DNA of 64,000 bases from Arbacia lixula. Its lineage: Eukaryota > Echinodermata > Echinoidea > Arbacioida > Arbaciidae. Each line of letters opens with the position of its first letter. Within the stretch, counting starts at the first letter, position 1. The position numbers were made by a program, and so were the translations under genes. The notes below the pieces were generated by a model. The model did not search any database, was not told the DNA's origin, and saw only the letters and a list, made by a program, of their open reading frames with translations. The stretch covers positions 5,177,965 to 5,241,964 of the forward strand of contig OZ022597.1 in NCBI GenBank assembly GCA_963669155.1, in the 5' to 3' direction. This document shows positions 11,131-22,200 of this stretch, one piece after another.

Positions 11131-11787
11131 TTACAGCGGGGAATCTGTTCCCTGTTTGCTGAATGACTATCATTACAGTTATCAAATTTTGCATACAAAA
11201 TTATGTTCATAATCTGACGAGCTTGTCGAGAATATTTGCATAATAGTAATATATTGTTGAACATTATGAGAATAACACTTTTACAATGTATTTTTTTCTA
11301 ATGCACCGATTTTGTTTTATAATGATATAGTTGTATGTTTGGAAAAATACTTTTCGTTGCTTCGTTTCACCCCACCGTTATGATGAAGATCTACATGATC
11401 TCATAGCACAAATGAACTCATCCCCTGCATAACATCTGCTCATTGTCTTGAATCTTCTGCTTGGGAACCCCGGAATGTGTGTAATCAAACAAATACTACA
11501 CGTTACTATAGTACTTAATGATATTTACTTCTCCCCTTTAAATACAAGATAAAGCGCATTTAATATTCACTGGCAGTGACCAAAGCAATCTAATCTGGCT
11601 CATTAGTATTGGTACAACGTGGATTAATTGTGTAGTGCTGAGACTAAAGGGTATTTCTGAGAGGATGGGTCATCATCTGTGATGTACCAACATTTCAAAA
11701 ACGGTACACCATCCCATACAAAGGGTCCATAGTAATACTTATCACATAATATTATTCTTCTTACAAATGCATATGCTTCTGCTATCT
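11131..11787. other. Intergenic, no gene seen
   Basis: AT-rich sequence without recognisable features. Confidence 0.4.
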
Positions 11788-11948
11788 GGGCCCTGTTGCA
11801 TAAAACTTACCATTGATAGTAACTTTGTTTTTTCAATGACAAATTCTATGGAAACCTTGAATTTGATTGGCTGTTCAGTAGTGTTGCCATAGTAGTTACC
11901 ATCGATGGTAGAGTTACCATTAATGGTAAGTTTTATGCAATGGGGTCC
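11788..11948. mobile_element. MITE family B, copy 1
   Basis: Terminal inverted repeats: GGGCCCTGTTGCATAAAACT at the left and AGTTTTATGCAATGGGGTCC at the right; about 160 bp, non-coding. A second copy is at 20731..20871 in SWSAP1 intron 3. Confidence 0.8.
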
Positions 11949-12011
11949 TGGTCAACTTAATTCTTCTTAAGAGCAACACGAGCCCAGAAAGAGTCCATGG
12001 CTAAAATCCTT

Positions 12012-12464
12012 TTAAAGGGACAGTTCACCCTGAAATTTACTTTGTTTCAATAAAAGCAGACACATGAAAGAAACATATTATTAAAGATTTGATGAAAATC
12101 TGCCAAAGGATAAGAAAGTTATGATCTTGTTGATTTTGTGACGTCACGTGCGAGGTGCTAACACATTTTGTTGTGAACAATTTTTTCGAAAAATTACAAA
12201 TTTAAAAACAAAATGCACCCTGTTTCCTGTGCACTTGATACATCATTAAAAATACGTTTTTACACACATACCTGTATAGGAAAAAATCCGTTGTCAAATA
12301 CAGAAAGAGAGCAAATTATGTGATTATACTGTACTCAATTATGGGAGAGACACTTTGAAAGATAATAACATTCCCATCTTTTGACGGATTTTCGTCAAAC
12401 CATCACTCATATGTTTCTTTTATGGTTCTGCTTTTATCAAAATCAGGGTGACCTATCCCTTTAA
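12012..12464. mobile_element. MITE with TTAAAGGGA termini
   Basis: The left end TTAAAGGGACAGTTCACCCT and the right end AGGGTGACCTATCCCTTTAA are inverted, about 450 bp apart. Internal blocks (GAAAGAAACATAT ... ATATGTTTCTTTTATG) are also inverted. Solo right-end pieces of the same family occur at about 28340-28383, 29380-29424 and 32290-32332. TTAA at both ends could be a target-site duplication. Confidence 0.8.
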
Positions 12465-12467
12465 GTC

Positions 12468-12659
12468 TTAACACATAATGATCACCTCGAAGCACTGCTT
12501 GTCAGCAAGAGAAAATTTCAGGCACTCATCACAACTCCCACTCGTCAGATTTAATATATTCGAAAGGCGAAAGTAGATTGAAGGCATAATGTCATGATTA
12601 GCTCCGATTACCAAACCAGTAGCTTTCAAAGCTTTTATGAGGGGCTCACGGGAGTCCAT
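12468..12659 (-). CDS. Candidate divergent exon, 63 aa, unrecognised
   Basis: A minus-strand open frame with an ATG at 12657-12659 begins MDSREPLIKALKATGLVIG and contains a CDECLKF motif. It starts only ~90 bp from the plus-strand ORF at 12751, so the two could share a bidirectional promoter. The residue mix looks protein-like and the stretch is not part of the adjoining MITE. No downstream exon was found, and no family is recognised. Confidence 0.3.
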   Translation of the reverse strand: MDSREPLIKALKATGLVIGANHDIMPSIYFRLSNILNLTSGSCDECLKFSLADKQCFEVIIMC

Positions 12660-12750
12660 GATTTAATATTTCAAGCTTTTTAAACTTTTATATTAAACTT
12701 CATATTTTTCATATATATCAGGTGACTGCGACGACGAAGGATAAGCAAAC
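12660..12750. promoter_or_regulatory. AT-rich gap between divergent ORFs
   Basis: Separates the candidate minus-strand exon from the plus-strand 505-codon ORF. It contains ATATATATCAG, which could be an acceptor for the ORF at 12751 (exon starting at about 12721) rather than a promoter. Confidence 0.25.
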
Positions 12751-14186
12751 ATGACTAGAGTTCCGGAAATATCAGCAACCTTGTGCGTCTCGAAGCTAGC
12801 TGCTGCCGGAGATCACGGTCGGCCTCCGAAAAGTACTCGGCAACATCCAAACAGACGGGCTGGGAATCCGAAACGTGAAGGAAACGCACGACGAGAAGTA
12901 AATGAAGGAAGGTATGCTTCCGAAGCCAACTTCGGAATTGATCGTGACGGTCGCCTCGAGGAAGAACCATCAAGCTCCAGACGGGAGAGCGTGGGCAGAG
13001 TCACAGAGTTAGGCATATTAAGCTTGTCACCGACCGCGGCGAAAATATCACCGCGGGCGCTGTCCAATATAGAACAGCGACGTTCAGCTTCGAAAAGGAG
13101 GAGCATCCCCAGAACTGCGACCGGTCAAAGCCACTGCAATTCTCCGGGACTGAGAGGTGACGGCGAAGGCGACAAGTACCACGACTACGACAACGACCAC
13201 GATGGGGAAGAGGATGTTGTAACGTCCCATACACTCTCGCCGATTAGCAGATCGCGGTCCAACAGCGCATTGTTGGTAATGGATAGAAAGAACAAGTTGG
13301 GCAGCAGACCGGGGTCTAGGACCAAAAATCCTGACGAAATGCCCAAACCATCAAACTCGCGGACGAAAGGGCCTGGCAATGGAAATGACTTTGCGGTACC
13401 CGATGATGAAAGCGTTGCGTCAGAGAGTCAGATCCGCCAGATCTGGAGAAAGGAACTGGGTCTGGATGCTAAAACAATGCGCCGCCATGTCGGACCAAAG
13501 CAATATATCACGGGCTTGGCGATTGGCTATCCCGGTCAACGGCAGCAAACCGTCACAACCGCGGTTGTACCCGCTGCGAAGCTATCAGTCGCAGAAATTC
13601 AAAAGCGCCGCAAGGTGTTGCCGCCGATAGATTTGAAGTCCAAACTCAAACCGACGACGAAGGAGGAGTTGCCAAGGAGGACGCCAAGCCCAGATCGTAT
13701 TCACGATATTAATAATCTCGCTACCGGTCTCTGTCGCGGCGTCACCCTAGGAGACACGAACGCCGAAGCGGAAGCTGCGTATCGCACGTACCGCGAAGCG
13801 CGGAAAAACGCGTTCTACTTTGTCAATATACCGCCTCAAGGAAGCATGCGATCACCTTATCGTCGGCCGTGTCATGCTCCACCGAACTCCGAAGACGAAG
13901 ACGGTGATGAGGAGGTGAATGTCAAGGAGACCTGGCACGACTCGTCTTACTCAAGGATCATCCGCATAACGCCGCCTGATAATGACGGCCAGACCATTAT
14001 TACGCGCACGGTGGATGCGTCGAAGGTCTTGGACTTTGGCGGTCGCGTGATTCGCCGAACGCAGATTGATGTGTTCCTGCCGTCTGACGCATCGGATAAC
14101 ACAAACAAGAACACAGACATGATAGAGGATGCCCCAAACAGCGTGGTTGACGGCGAGGGTGGTGACGATGGGGATGATAGGGATAG

Positions 14187-14225
<39 letters not shown>

Positions 14226-14268
14226 CGATGATGATGATGATGACGATGATGATGATGATAGCAGGTAA
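12751..14268 (+). CDS. Unrecognised charged protein exon with C-terminal Asp tract, 505 aa
   Basis: Long ATG-started open frame, clearly richer in G+C than its surroundings and varied in composition outside the tail, so coding is likely. No family recognised. Residues 1-205 are basic, Ser/Arg-rich and look disordered. Residues ~220-315 look more ordered, around SQIRQIWRKELGLDAKTMRR and AEIQKRRKVLPPIDLKSKL. Residues ~325-365 include the block containing YRTYREARKNAFYFVNIPP, and ~395-450 includes HDSSYSRIIRITPP and SKVLDFGGRVIRRTQIDVFL. No signal peptide or membrane helix. The frame ends in 24 Asp codons (14188-14259) then AGC AGG TAA; AGCAG|GTAAGA there is a good splice donor, so the exon may end at 14264 and the stop be intronic. 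A possible acceptor lies at about 12720, so upstream exons may also exist. Confidence 0.65.
14188..14259 (+). repeat. (GAT/GAC)24 coding trinucleotide tract
   Basis: Twenty-four consecutive Asp codons, mostly GAT with two GAC. Related GAT repeats continue in the non-coding DNA at 14330-14470 and 14760-14820. Confidence 0.95.
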
Positions 14269-15590
14269 GAAAGAGGAGGAGATGGAGAAGGAGTTGAATT
14301 AGACGAAGGGAATTAAGGTGGTGAAAGTGATTATGTTGATGATGATGATGATAAAAATAACGTCAGATAAAAAAGAGTAGGTGGAGGAGGAGGGGGGGGG
14401 GGTAGACGGGTATTATGATGAAGATGTTGATAATGATAGTGATGATGTTAATGGTGATGATGATAATGAGGTAGATAATAATGTCGTCAGTGGTGGAGAT
14501 GAAGAGAAATAGACGAATACGAGGAGATGCATAACAAAGGGGAAATGGCGAAAGATGACAATCAACCATGGTGAAAAAAAAAAACCATTATGCGGTGATG
14601 ATGAATGTGATGTGGTCATGATTAAGTCATGTTAGTTGTCGTGATATTGCAATCAACGCATTTAAATCAACAATGTAGATAATGATGGCCATTGAATAGA
14701 TAATCATGGTGATTGTGTCGTTGTCGATGAGGTTGTAGAGGAAGGCGGAAAGAGCCTACGATAATGATGATGATGATAATGATGATGATGACGATAACGT
14801 AATGAAGACGACGATGATTAGGGGATGATTATTGCAGTAAAGCTTAATGAACGACGAGAACCTAATTGTGGACTATATTCATGTCAATAAAAGTGGTCAC
14901 TTAAATTCCGTGACGAATAATGCTTATGAGAATGATGACGACGGTGCTTGGTAGATATGGTAGAAACAAATACAATAAAATGGCAATGATGGTGATGATT
15001 ACATGATTGAGAACATTCATGTTGCTGTCGCTGATTATGATCATAATTATGGTATACATAACGGTTCCATGTAGCACATTTCAAATGACTTGTGATGGCT
15101 CGAGATTTGTTTTTCACTGAGCCACTAGCTGAACATACCACATGATTAATGAACATCCACGATATTTCATTGTTTGCTTGTCAGTGTCTTGTTTTATAAA
15201 AATATGCACGTGATATAGCATGATAGTAATGTGTCCATTCAACTTTGTTAGTACGAAGAACGTAGAACGTGCCGATGAATTCACGCTACTGTGACGTCAT
15301 CCGGATGGGGCCCGATCAATGGAGTTGTATAGTGTTTCTATGCATCAATAAAGTAAGCATCGACAATGCTCGTCGTGACTCTGTAAACAGCGTGTTATTG
15401 AAATGTTTTCGTTTTAATGATTCACATGGTTTATTTCAGTTGAGTTGATCATCGTGATAAGATATATCAGTACATCATGCAAGCAACTCTAGAGAAACGT
15501 ACAAACATGCAAACATACACATATACAGACAAGAATACAAAATTCAGACATTTTTCATGGGCAGATAATACATAAAGAAAGAGAGGGGGG
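14269..15590. other. GAT-rich region downstream of the unknown ORF
   Basis: Contains scattered GATGATGAT blocks, a short G run near 14392 and otherwise AT-rich DNA. No second exon of the 12751 gene could be found. Minus-strand Ile/Ser open frames are repeat artefacts. Confidence 0.45.
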
Positions 15591-15599
15591 AAACGGAAT

Positions 15600-15713
15600 C
15601 TGTAGAGAGAGAGAGAGAGGGGGGGGGGGGGTGAGGAAGGGAGAGAGAGAAGTAGAGGTAGAGACAGGGAGAAACAGGGAGAGGGAAAGACACATACAGA
15701 TAGAGACAGAGAG

Positions 15714-15775
<62 letters not shown>

Positions 15776-15944
15776 AGAAGAAGAAGAAGAAGAAGAAGAA
15801 GAAGAAGAAGAAGAGGAGGTAGGGAGAGTCAGAAAGAAGTAGAGGTAGAGGTTGAGGGAGAGGGAGAGAGAGAGAGAGAGGTTCCTTTAAACTGGCGACC
15901 AATGAATAGCATGCAAATGATCCGCGACCAATAAGGGGGATTCA

Positions 15945-16021
<77 letters not shown>

Positions 16022-16040
16022 GGGGGGGGGGGGGGGCGGT
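15600..16040. repeat. (GA)n and (GAA)n microsatellites upstream of SWSAP1
   Basis: (GA)n at about 15717-15771, then (GAA)n to 15813, a second (GA)n at about 15946-16018, and a G run at about 16020-16036. The last one ends only ~40 bp before the SWSAP1 start codon, so it lies in the promoter or 5' UTR. Confidence 0.92.
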
Positions 16041-16077
16041 GAGAGATTGAATTACACGTAGAGGGCGCAAACAGAAA

Positions 16078-16238
16078 ATGGCAGCGTCCATGAAATTGAT
16101 GTTTCCAGCGTTGACGGGCCTCCATTTCGGCCAGGATGCGGTATCCAAAGAGAAGACCAAGAATTACCAAGATTCCATCTTGCAGCAAAAAGTGTTGAAC
16201 AAAGACCAGAAGTGCTTATTGACTGGAAGACATGGCAG
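16078..16238 (+). CDS. SWSAP1: SWSAP1 coding exon 1, GC donor
   Basis: ATG at 16078, 53 codons plus AG. The exon ends in GGCAG followed by GCGAGT, a good GC-type donor. Joining AG to the T that opens exon 2 makes Ser 54 and completes Walker A. Reading through the donor gives the unrelated continuation RVKNHG, which was rejected. An upstream in-frame start is unlikely because a G run and GA repeat lie immediately 5'. Confidence 0.85.
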
Positions 16239-19200
16239 GCGAGTAAAAAATCATGGTGCTCGAGAGTTGAGCAGAAGTCCTGCTAGTCCCGTATGTGACA
16301 AATGACGTTGTAAACTTGTACGATAGGCGATACTGTATCTCATAATTAATTGATGTTGTTGCTAGCCTATGGCTAGGCCTAGCCACGGGCATGACGGGAC
16401 TGCTCCCGCGCAGCGGGAGTGTCCTGAGGGCTCGCCACCAATTTCCTTGCATGACGGGTCCGACTACTGATGAATCAACCCGTGCACATGAATTATTCAT
16501 TTCAAGTACATTTAGATCTATGATGTCTAATGTATTTGAATGTATACCTGCACTAAAATTGTTCGAAAATGTTAAGCAACGTTAAATATTTCCTCCTATT
16601 ATGATCTCTCTAATGAATATGATCCGTCAAGGCTGCCATCTTGGCTGTTCCAAATTGTACATGAATAATGGGAACTGGTGCAGGCGCATAATTTTTAGTC
16701 TTCAAGATCGCAGCTGCCATCGGGCAATTCTGGACCACTTTAGGTCGTAAACAATAAAAACAAAATACAACATGGATTAAATTCATTTTCAAACTAACCT
16801 GAACATATTCAGATATATATTTTACATAAATGTATACAATAGATTTGAGTTTTTTTGAGTTACAGAATTGCTGAAACCAACTAATATAATCACTGCAAAT
16901 CTTGACTTTCTTGCTCGAAAGCTCCGTACTATGCAGCCCGCTCACTGCATGAGCGGGCTCGTCGCAGTAAGCCTAGGCCCTACACTACAGTGCAGAATAA
17001 CCATCTCATTTGCGGCATTCTTTAATCAAAATTACATTTTTGGACATGAGAGCCAGATTCAATCTCAGCAGATCCAACGTCCTACAGAGACTGATTTTTG
17101 TGTCTATTGCCAGCATCCCTGCTTCTGCGTCCTGCCCGCTGAGTAGCGCAAGCTTTGAAGCAAAGGAGTCGAGATTAGATTTGATGTTTTTAACAAAACT
17201 ATACCTCGGATCAAGCTAGTACCACACAGATTTATGGAGGATACAGACTTGAATTCAACTGTGGTGCATTTGAAGATGATTTTAATCCATGTTGTATTTT
17301 TTGTTTTATTGTGTACAAACTATGGTGGTTCAGAATTGCACAACAGCAGCTGCAGTGATGAAGATTAAGGTTCATGCGCATGCACCAGCTCTCATATTTA
17401 CAATTTGTGTATTATGTTTTTGGAACAGCCAAGATGGCAGCCTTGACAGGCCTTGTTTGTTAGAAAGATATGTGAAGAGGAAATATGTAATGTTGCTAAA
17501 CATTTTCATTTTTCGTACATTTTTATAGTGTGTGTATACACTCCAACTCAAAGGAATTGGCATAAGGAAAGGGAAAGTGAAGGAGCCGCAGTTTTAAACC
17601 GCAGTATATTTTGTCCAGTTCAGCATGAAACACGATGCTTTAGCCTAAAGAGCATCATGTTTCATGCTGAACTGGACAAAATATACCGTGGTTTAAAACT
17701 CCTTCCCTTTCTTCCCTTTCTCTTTCTCTATGCCAATTCCTTTGAGCTGTAGTGTACATTCAATAAGGTAAGCTTCATCACTTCATCACTCCCAAGAGCA
17801 CCAACCAAGTCTTCAGCCAGTCCTTCTTCCCCAGAACTGTTAAGGACTGGAACAGCTTACAGATTGATCCAGCAAATTCACCCTCCCTTGAGGGATTTAA
17901 GGCTTCGTTGAGGGAGATGTACACACCCTAACAACCCTTAAGAAGAGCAGTCTGTTTTTAGTATCACGATTTGTACATATGTGCACTTATCTTCATATAA
18001 TGAAATCTATCTGGCTAGCACACACATATATGGTTCTCGCATATGCACACACAGTGCGTAATCTTCAGGAATGAAGAAGAAGAAGCCTTTCGTATGTGAA
18101 AAATGTACTTGATCTGAGTTATTCATTCATGTGCAGGGGTCCATTTCATCAGTAGTCGGACCCGTCACACAAGGAAAATGATGGACGAGAACTCAGGACG
18201 CTCCTGCTTCATGAGAGAAGTCCCGGGGCTAGCCTAGCCTAAGTCACCAGCTACCAACTGAGTACTGTATTTAGACAAGACCAGTCAAAAACTTTTGGTT
18301 GTGTCTTTCAAACAAATGTTCTTGCAAACTTTACAGTACTCTGGTTTTACATTTAAAACAAATGAAGTTGCGGATGTGTATACAGCAGCTATAGGTTTCG
18401 GATGACTTGTTTGAAATCTTGTCAAAATTTAGCAATCAATGTAATTCTGCTCAAAGGCAGTTCTCAATTATATAATTGAAAGAAGAGTTCTTATACTTCA
18501 TTTTGATTCATTTTCTGTGTGTTTTTTTTGTTGTTGACAAAATTGTGTACCAAAGGGCCACCCTTTCTTTGAACCAACATTGCTGATTTCCACCCAAATG
18601 ACCAAAGAGTTTCCAGCCTGGTTGGGGGTAATCATGTGACTGATCTTGACTAAAGGCTGACAGTCAACGAGCAAGGAATTCTCCCAAGAGAGTGAAGATG
18701 GTGCACATATTTGTATGTGTAATTACACTACTGTTTAAAGGAATTGGCAAAGGGAAAGAGAAGGACCTGCAGTTTTAAACCGCAGTATATTTTGTCCAGT
18801 TCAGCATGAAACATGATGCTTTTTAGGCTAAAGCATTGTGTTTCGTGCTGAACTGGACAAAATGTACTGCAGTTTGAAACTGTGGCTCCTTCCCTTTCTT
18901 CCCTTTCCCTTTCCCTATGCTAATTCCTTTGAGCTGTAGTGTACATCCTGTATCCTGTGACTATGGGCTATGATTACAACATTCCCTCTCTCATTTCCGT
19001 TGTGTCTCCAATTTGTATGCACATCCTTCGAACGATACATTAATAATATTGGCAATCCTAAAGCTTTCCTGAAATTGTCCGACTAGCAACTAATTGAAAC
19101 TCAATCATTAGAAACAGGCAACGATGGCCAGATGCATTAGCATGCAGTTAGAGGAAAAGTTATAAATACAATATGAAAACGGCTTATTGAGTGTGCACAG

Positions 19201-22200
19201 ACTGTGATGGACACAGACCCCTTTACAATTTATGAAGAGAAGTGTGTGTTAAGTTTCTCAAATGACTGTTTCTTTTCCACTCCAGTGGGAAGACTGCCCT
19301 GCTGTTCCAGTGCGCCGTCTCTCTGGCTCATGAGGGATGTCACGTCACGTTCATCACGCCAACGCGGTTTCAGTCTCTGCCATCCGCCATAGAGGGAGCT
19401 ACAACACCCGATCCCCTGCTGATGAAACAAATCCATATCATGTGAGACATGCTGTTTTGTAAACACTGATCACTAACCTAATGGGCAACTCCATTTGTCC
19501 GAAATGACATACTGAATGAAATTCTCATTGTTCTAATGCACCATGCAAAAGCAAGAAAATATCCGGAACATCACTTGCCTTCATGCGATTTGAAGCACAG
19601 ACAGGGCTACTGATTCACATGTACATGTATGTTTATTTTTATCAAACTTGTGCTCATCTGTTTCTGTAATTTTTCTGTTGTTGTCGTTTTTGCTTATTAA
19701 AGTAAACTTTTTATAGTTATTTAATTCCCCTTTAAGGAAGTATTCACTGACTATATATAAAAAAACAACAACTAGGGATGGTGTTTGCCCCTTTGTTGAG
19801 ACACAATTAATCACATGAATTTTATATAAATGTCCTTCAGCCAATCAAAACTACTTCTAAGGCTTTAAAATGTATGCTTAGGCTTCTGGTAATTACACAT
19901 TAACTAAAAGAGGGAAAGAATCAACATTTTTCAGTACCAATCGTATTGTAAGTGCTGTCATCTCCATTGTCGATTAGTTGGATGCGATGTTGGGCATGGC
20001 ACACTCACAAATTAATTTCAGCACACTTTCTTCAAGCTTCTCAGTCGCGTAGTATTGTGTAATAATCTATATGGGATTGTCAGAGTTTAGTACTGAGAGA
20101 GTTATATGAATATTGAATTGCAGGTACTTCCAAGACAGAGCCTCCCTGCTGTCCTATCTGTGTGGAATCCACACCAAGAGCCCTGTTCCACATGCAATCA
20201 TCGTGGACAATCTAGACTTCTATGCTTCACACCCCCAGGTAAAGCTATTGCCTTAAAAATTTGGCGAAAATGATTCCTTTCACTACAAAATTTTAAGGCC
20301 AGCACTCACAGACTAAAACAAGATTATTTGGGGCTAGTCAGCGACTGTGTTCTGTGCATGTGTACATTATTGATACACAAAGGTGAATATTGATTGTCAC
20401 TAGGTGCTCACAAGCAATTGCCATTGCGTGTCCACTGGGGATTTTGCATTGCTCCTTAAACCTGCCAACAGTGCACGCAATTTATACCCTGTTAATAAGA
20501 AAGAGACAGAGATAGATAAACAATGTTTGGTAAAATCCTTCTTAAACAATCATTTTACAATGAAATTATACAAATATATTATTCAGCATTTGGAATACTA
20601 ATTGCGCACATCATTGGCATTCAAATGTACCGGTAATGACAAAGTACTTAAAACAGAGTTAAACAAGCTACAATCAAAGTTAATCCAGGGACAGTTGAGT
20701 GGTCTGACTTGCAGTACAGGGTCCTTATCAGGACCATGTTGCATGAAACTCACCATCAATGGTAACTACCATGGTAATATCGCTGAACAGCCAATCAAAT
20801 TAAAGGTTGCCATAGAAGTTGCCATTGATAGCAAAGTTACCGTCAGTGGAAAGTTTTATGCAACAGGGCCCTTAGAAATGCAAAATCGGATCAGACACAC
20901 CATCTCATTAGCCTTTTGTGGGGTGCTCTGAAAAACGACCCATTATCATAATGATACCTTGTCTAAATGAAGCCTGATTTGGTATCATAATGGCTGGTCA
21001 CACCGGTTTTGACTGTTGTGTTGGGATCAGTTGTCAGTGTTAATAATGCGATCTGATTTTTTGAATTCTTCAGTTGTTACAACTTATTAGGTTACACCCT
21101 TAGTTTCTCTCTCCCTCATCTCCTTAGACTGGTGATGCTGCATCAAACACATCGCTTCTTTGTGCCTATCTTGTGGATGCGGCATCCTTTGTCTCATCCA
21201 AGAGGTAAGAGAATGCAGTTAACCTCTTGCTCACAGTTAGAGTTTTAGGATTTGTGAACCCTGGTCCAGTTACGATGTCAACATTTTGGCATGGAACTGC
21301 AGTAACCAAAGGGATGTGGCTTAATTGTGTCTTGTAAGGAATTTTAAGTTTATTCATAGCCTGTCATCTATTTACTGTACAGCAGATTACTTGGGAGTTG
21401 CGCTGCTCAGTATCTGAGTGGAGAAAAGCCAGCCCACAAATACAAAAGCTCAGTAAAGACCGGGTTTAAGGAAACAGCGGTAAGAGAATGGCCGTACAAC
21501 CATTATGTGTTGTGATCGTGGGTCCTGTTCTGATTTTATATCAGGATCATATCAAGGAATGGCCATAAAATTGTTGTTGAGCAACCCCCCAAACCGAAAA
21601 AAATAGGACTTTTGTCATGGCACAATGGTTTCTACAGCGATGATAGGTCCCACAATAAGATACTGCACTGATATTAGAAATTCCCTCCCAATAATAGACC
21701 TGGAAACTGACTTTAGGTGGATTTGTAGCGCTCAGTAGCTTGTGAGGAGGTTTTGGGCGGGTCTTCCGAAACCTGTGGCCTAGAGACTGGAGACCGCTTT
21801 GCGGGGTGGTCCGCATCTGTTCGCTTTCCGATGCGTGAGTTCAATGGCAGGAATGCTCACATCGCATGCTGAGAGGGACAGTATGATTATGAATGTAGAC
21901 TATGCTCGCTGCGGTTCAAACGTAAACAAGGATATTTGTTCACTTCTCCTGAAGCTATAACTGTGATATTTCATATAGGTTATTGTTAGGGTATACTGCT
22001 GATTCCTGCCGAGTTTCATGACTTTCGAAAATGCGACATCCTGTCTTTAAAACAACAATGACGATCCATCAGAATGCATACAATACTGTATCAATGGACA
22101 AATATCTTAGTTTTAAATCTGTAGCAACAGATCTTCAAATGTAATTACATGTACTAGTAAACATATCAATTTGGCGTGTTCCCCCGTACAGATGTCCAGC

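Larger units (their letters stand above)
16361..18240. mobile_element. Foldback element in SWSAP1 intron 1
   Basis: The left arm (16361-~16860) is matched in inverted orientation by the right arm (about 17282-17536 and 18118-18240). Outer blocks share GGGTCCGACTACTGATGAAT at the left with ATTCATTTCATCAGTAGTCGGACCC-like sequence at 18136-18165. Inner blocks share TTGGCTGTTCCAAATTGTAC (left) and AACAGCCAAGATGGCAGCC (right). The right arm is interrupted by a MITE and a LINE tail. The core near 16860-17280 has no recognised coding region. Confidence 0.78.

Noticed and set aside
12755..13630. Minus-strand and alternate-frame ORFs over the 505-codon frame
   Set aside because: Shadow frames in GC-rich coding DNA; shorter and without sensible composition.
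15555..16188. Ser/Leu- and Arg/Glu-rich frames
   Set aside because: GA and GAA microsatellite translations; only the plus-strand SWSAP1 start at 16078 is supported.
16239..16305. SWSAP1 exon 1 read through to a stop at 16305
   Set aside because: Ignores the GC donor and loses the Walker A lysine; exon 2 joins in phase.
20602..20931. 109-codon ORF in SWSAP1 intron 3
   Set aside because: Runs through a family-B MITE.
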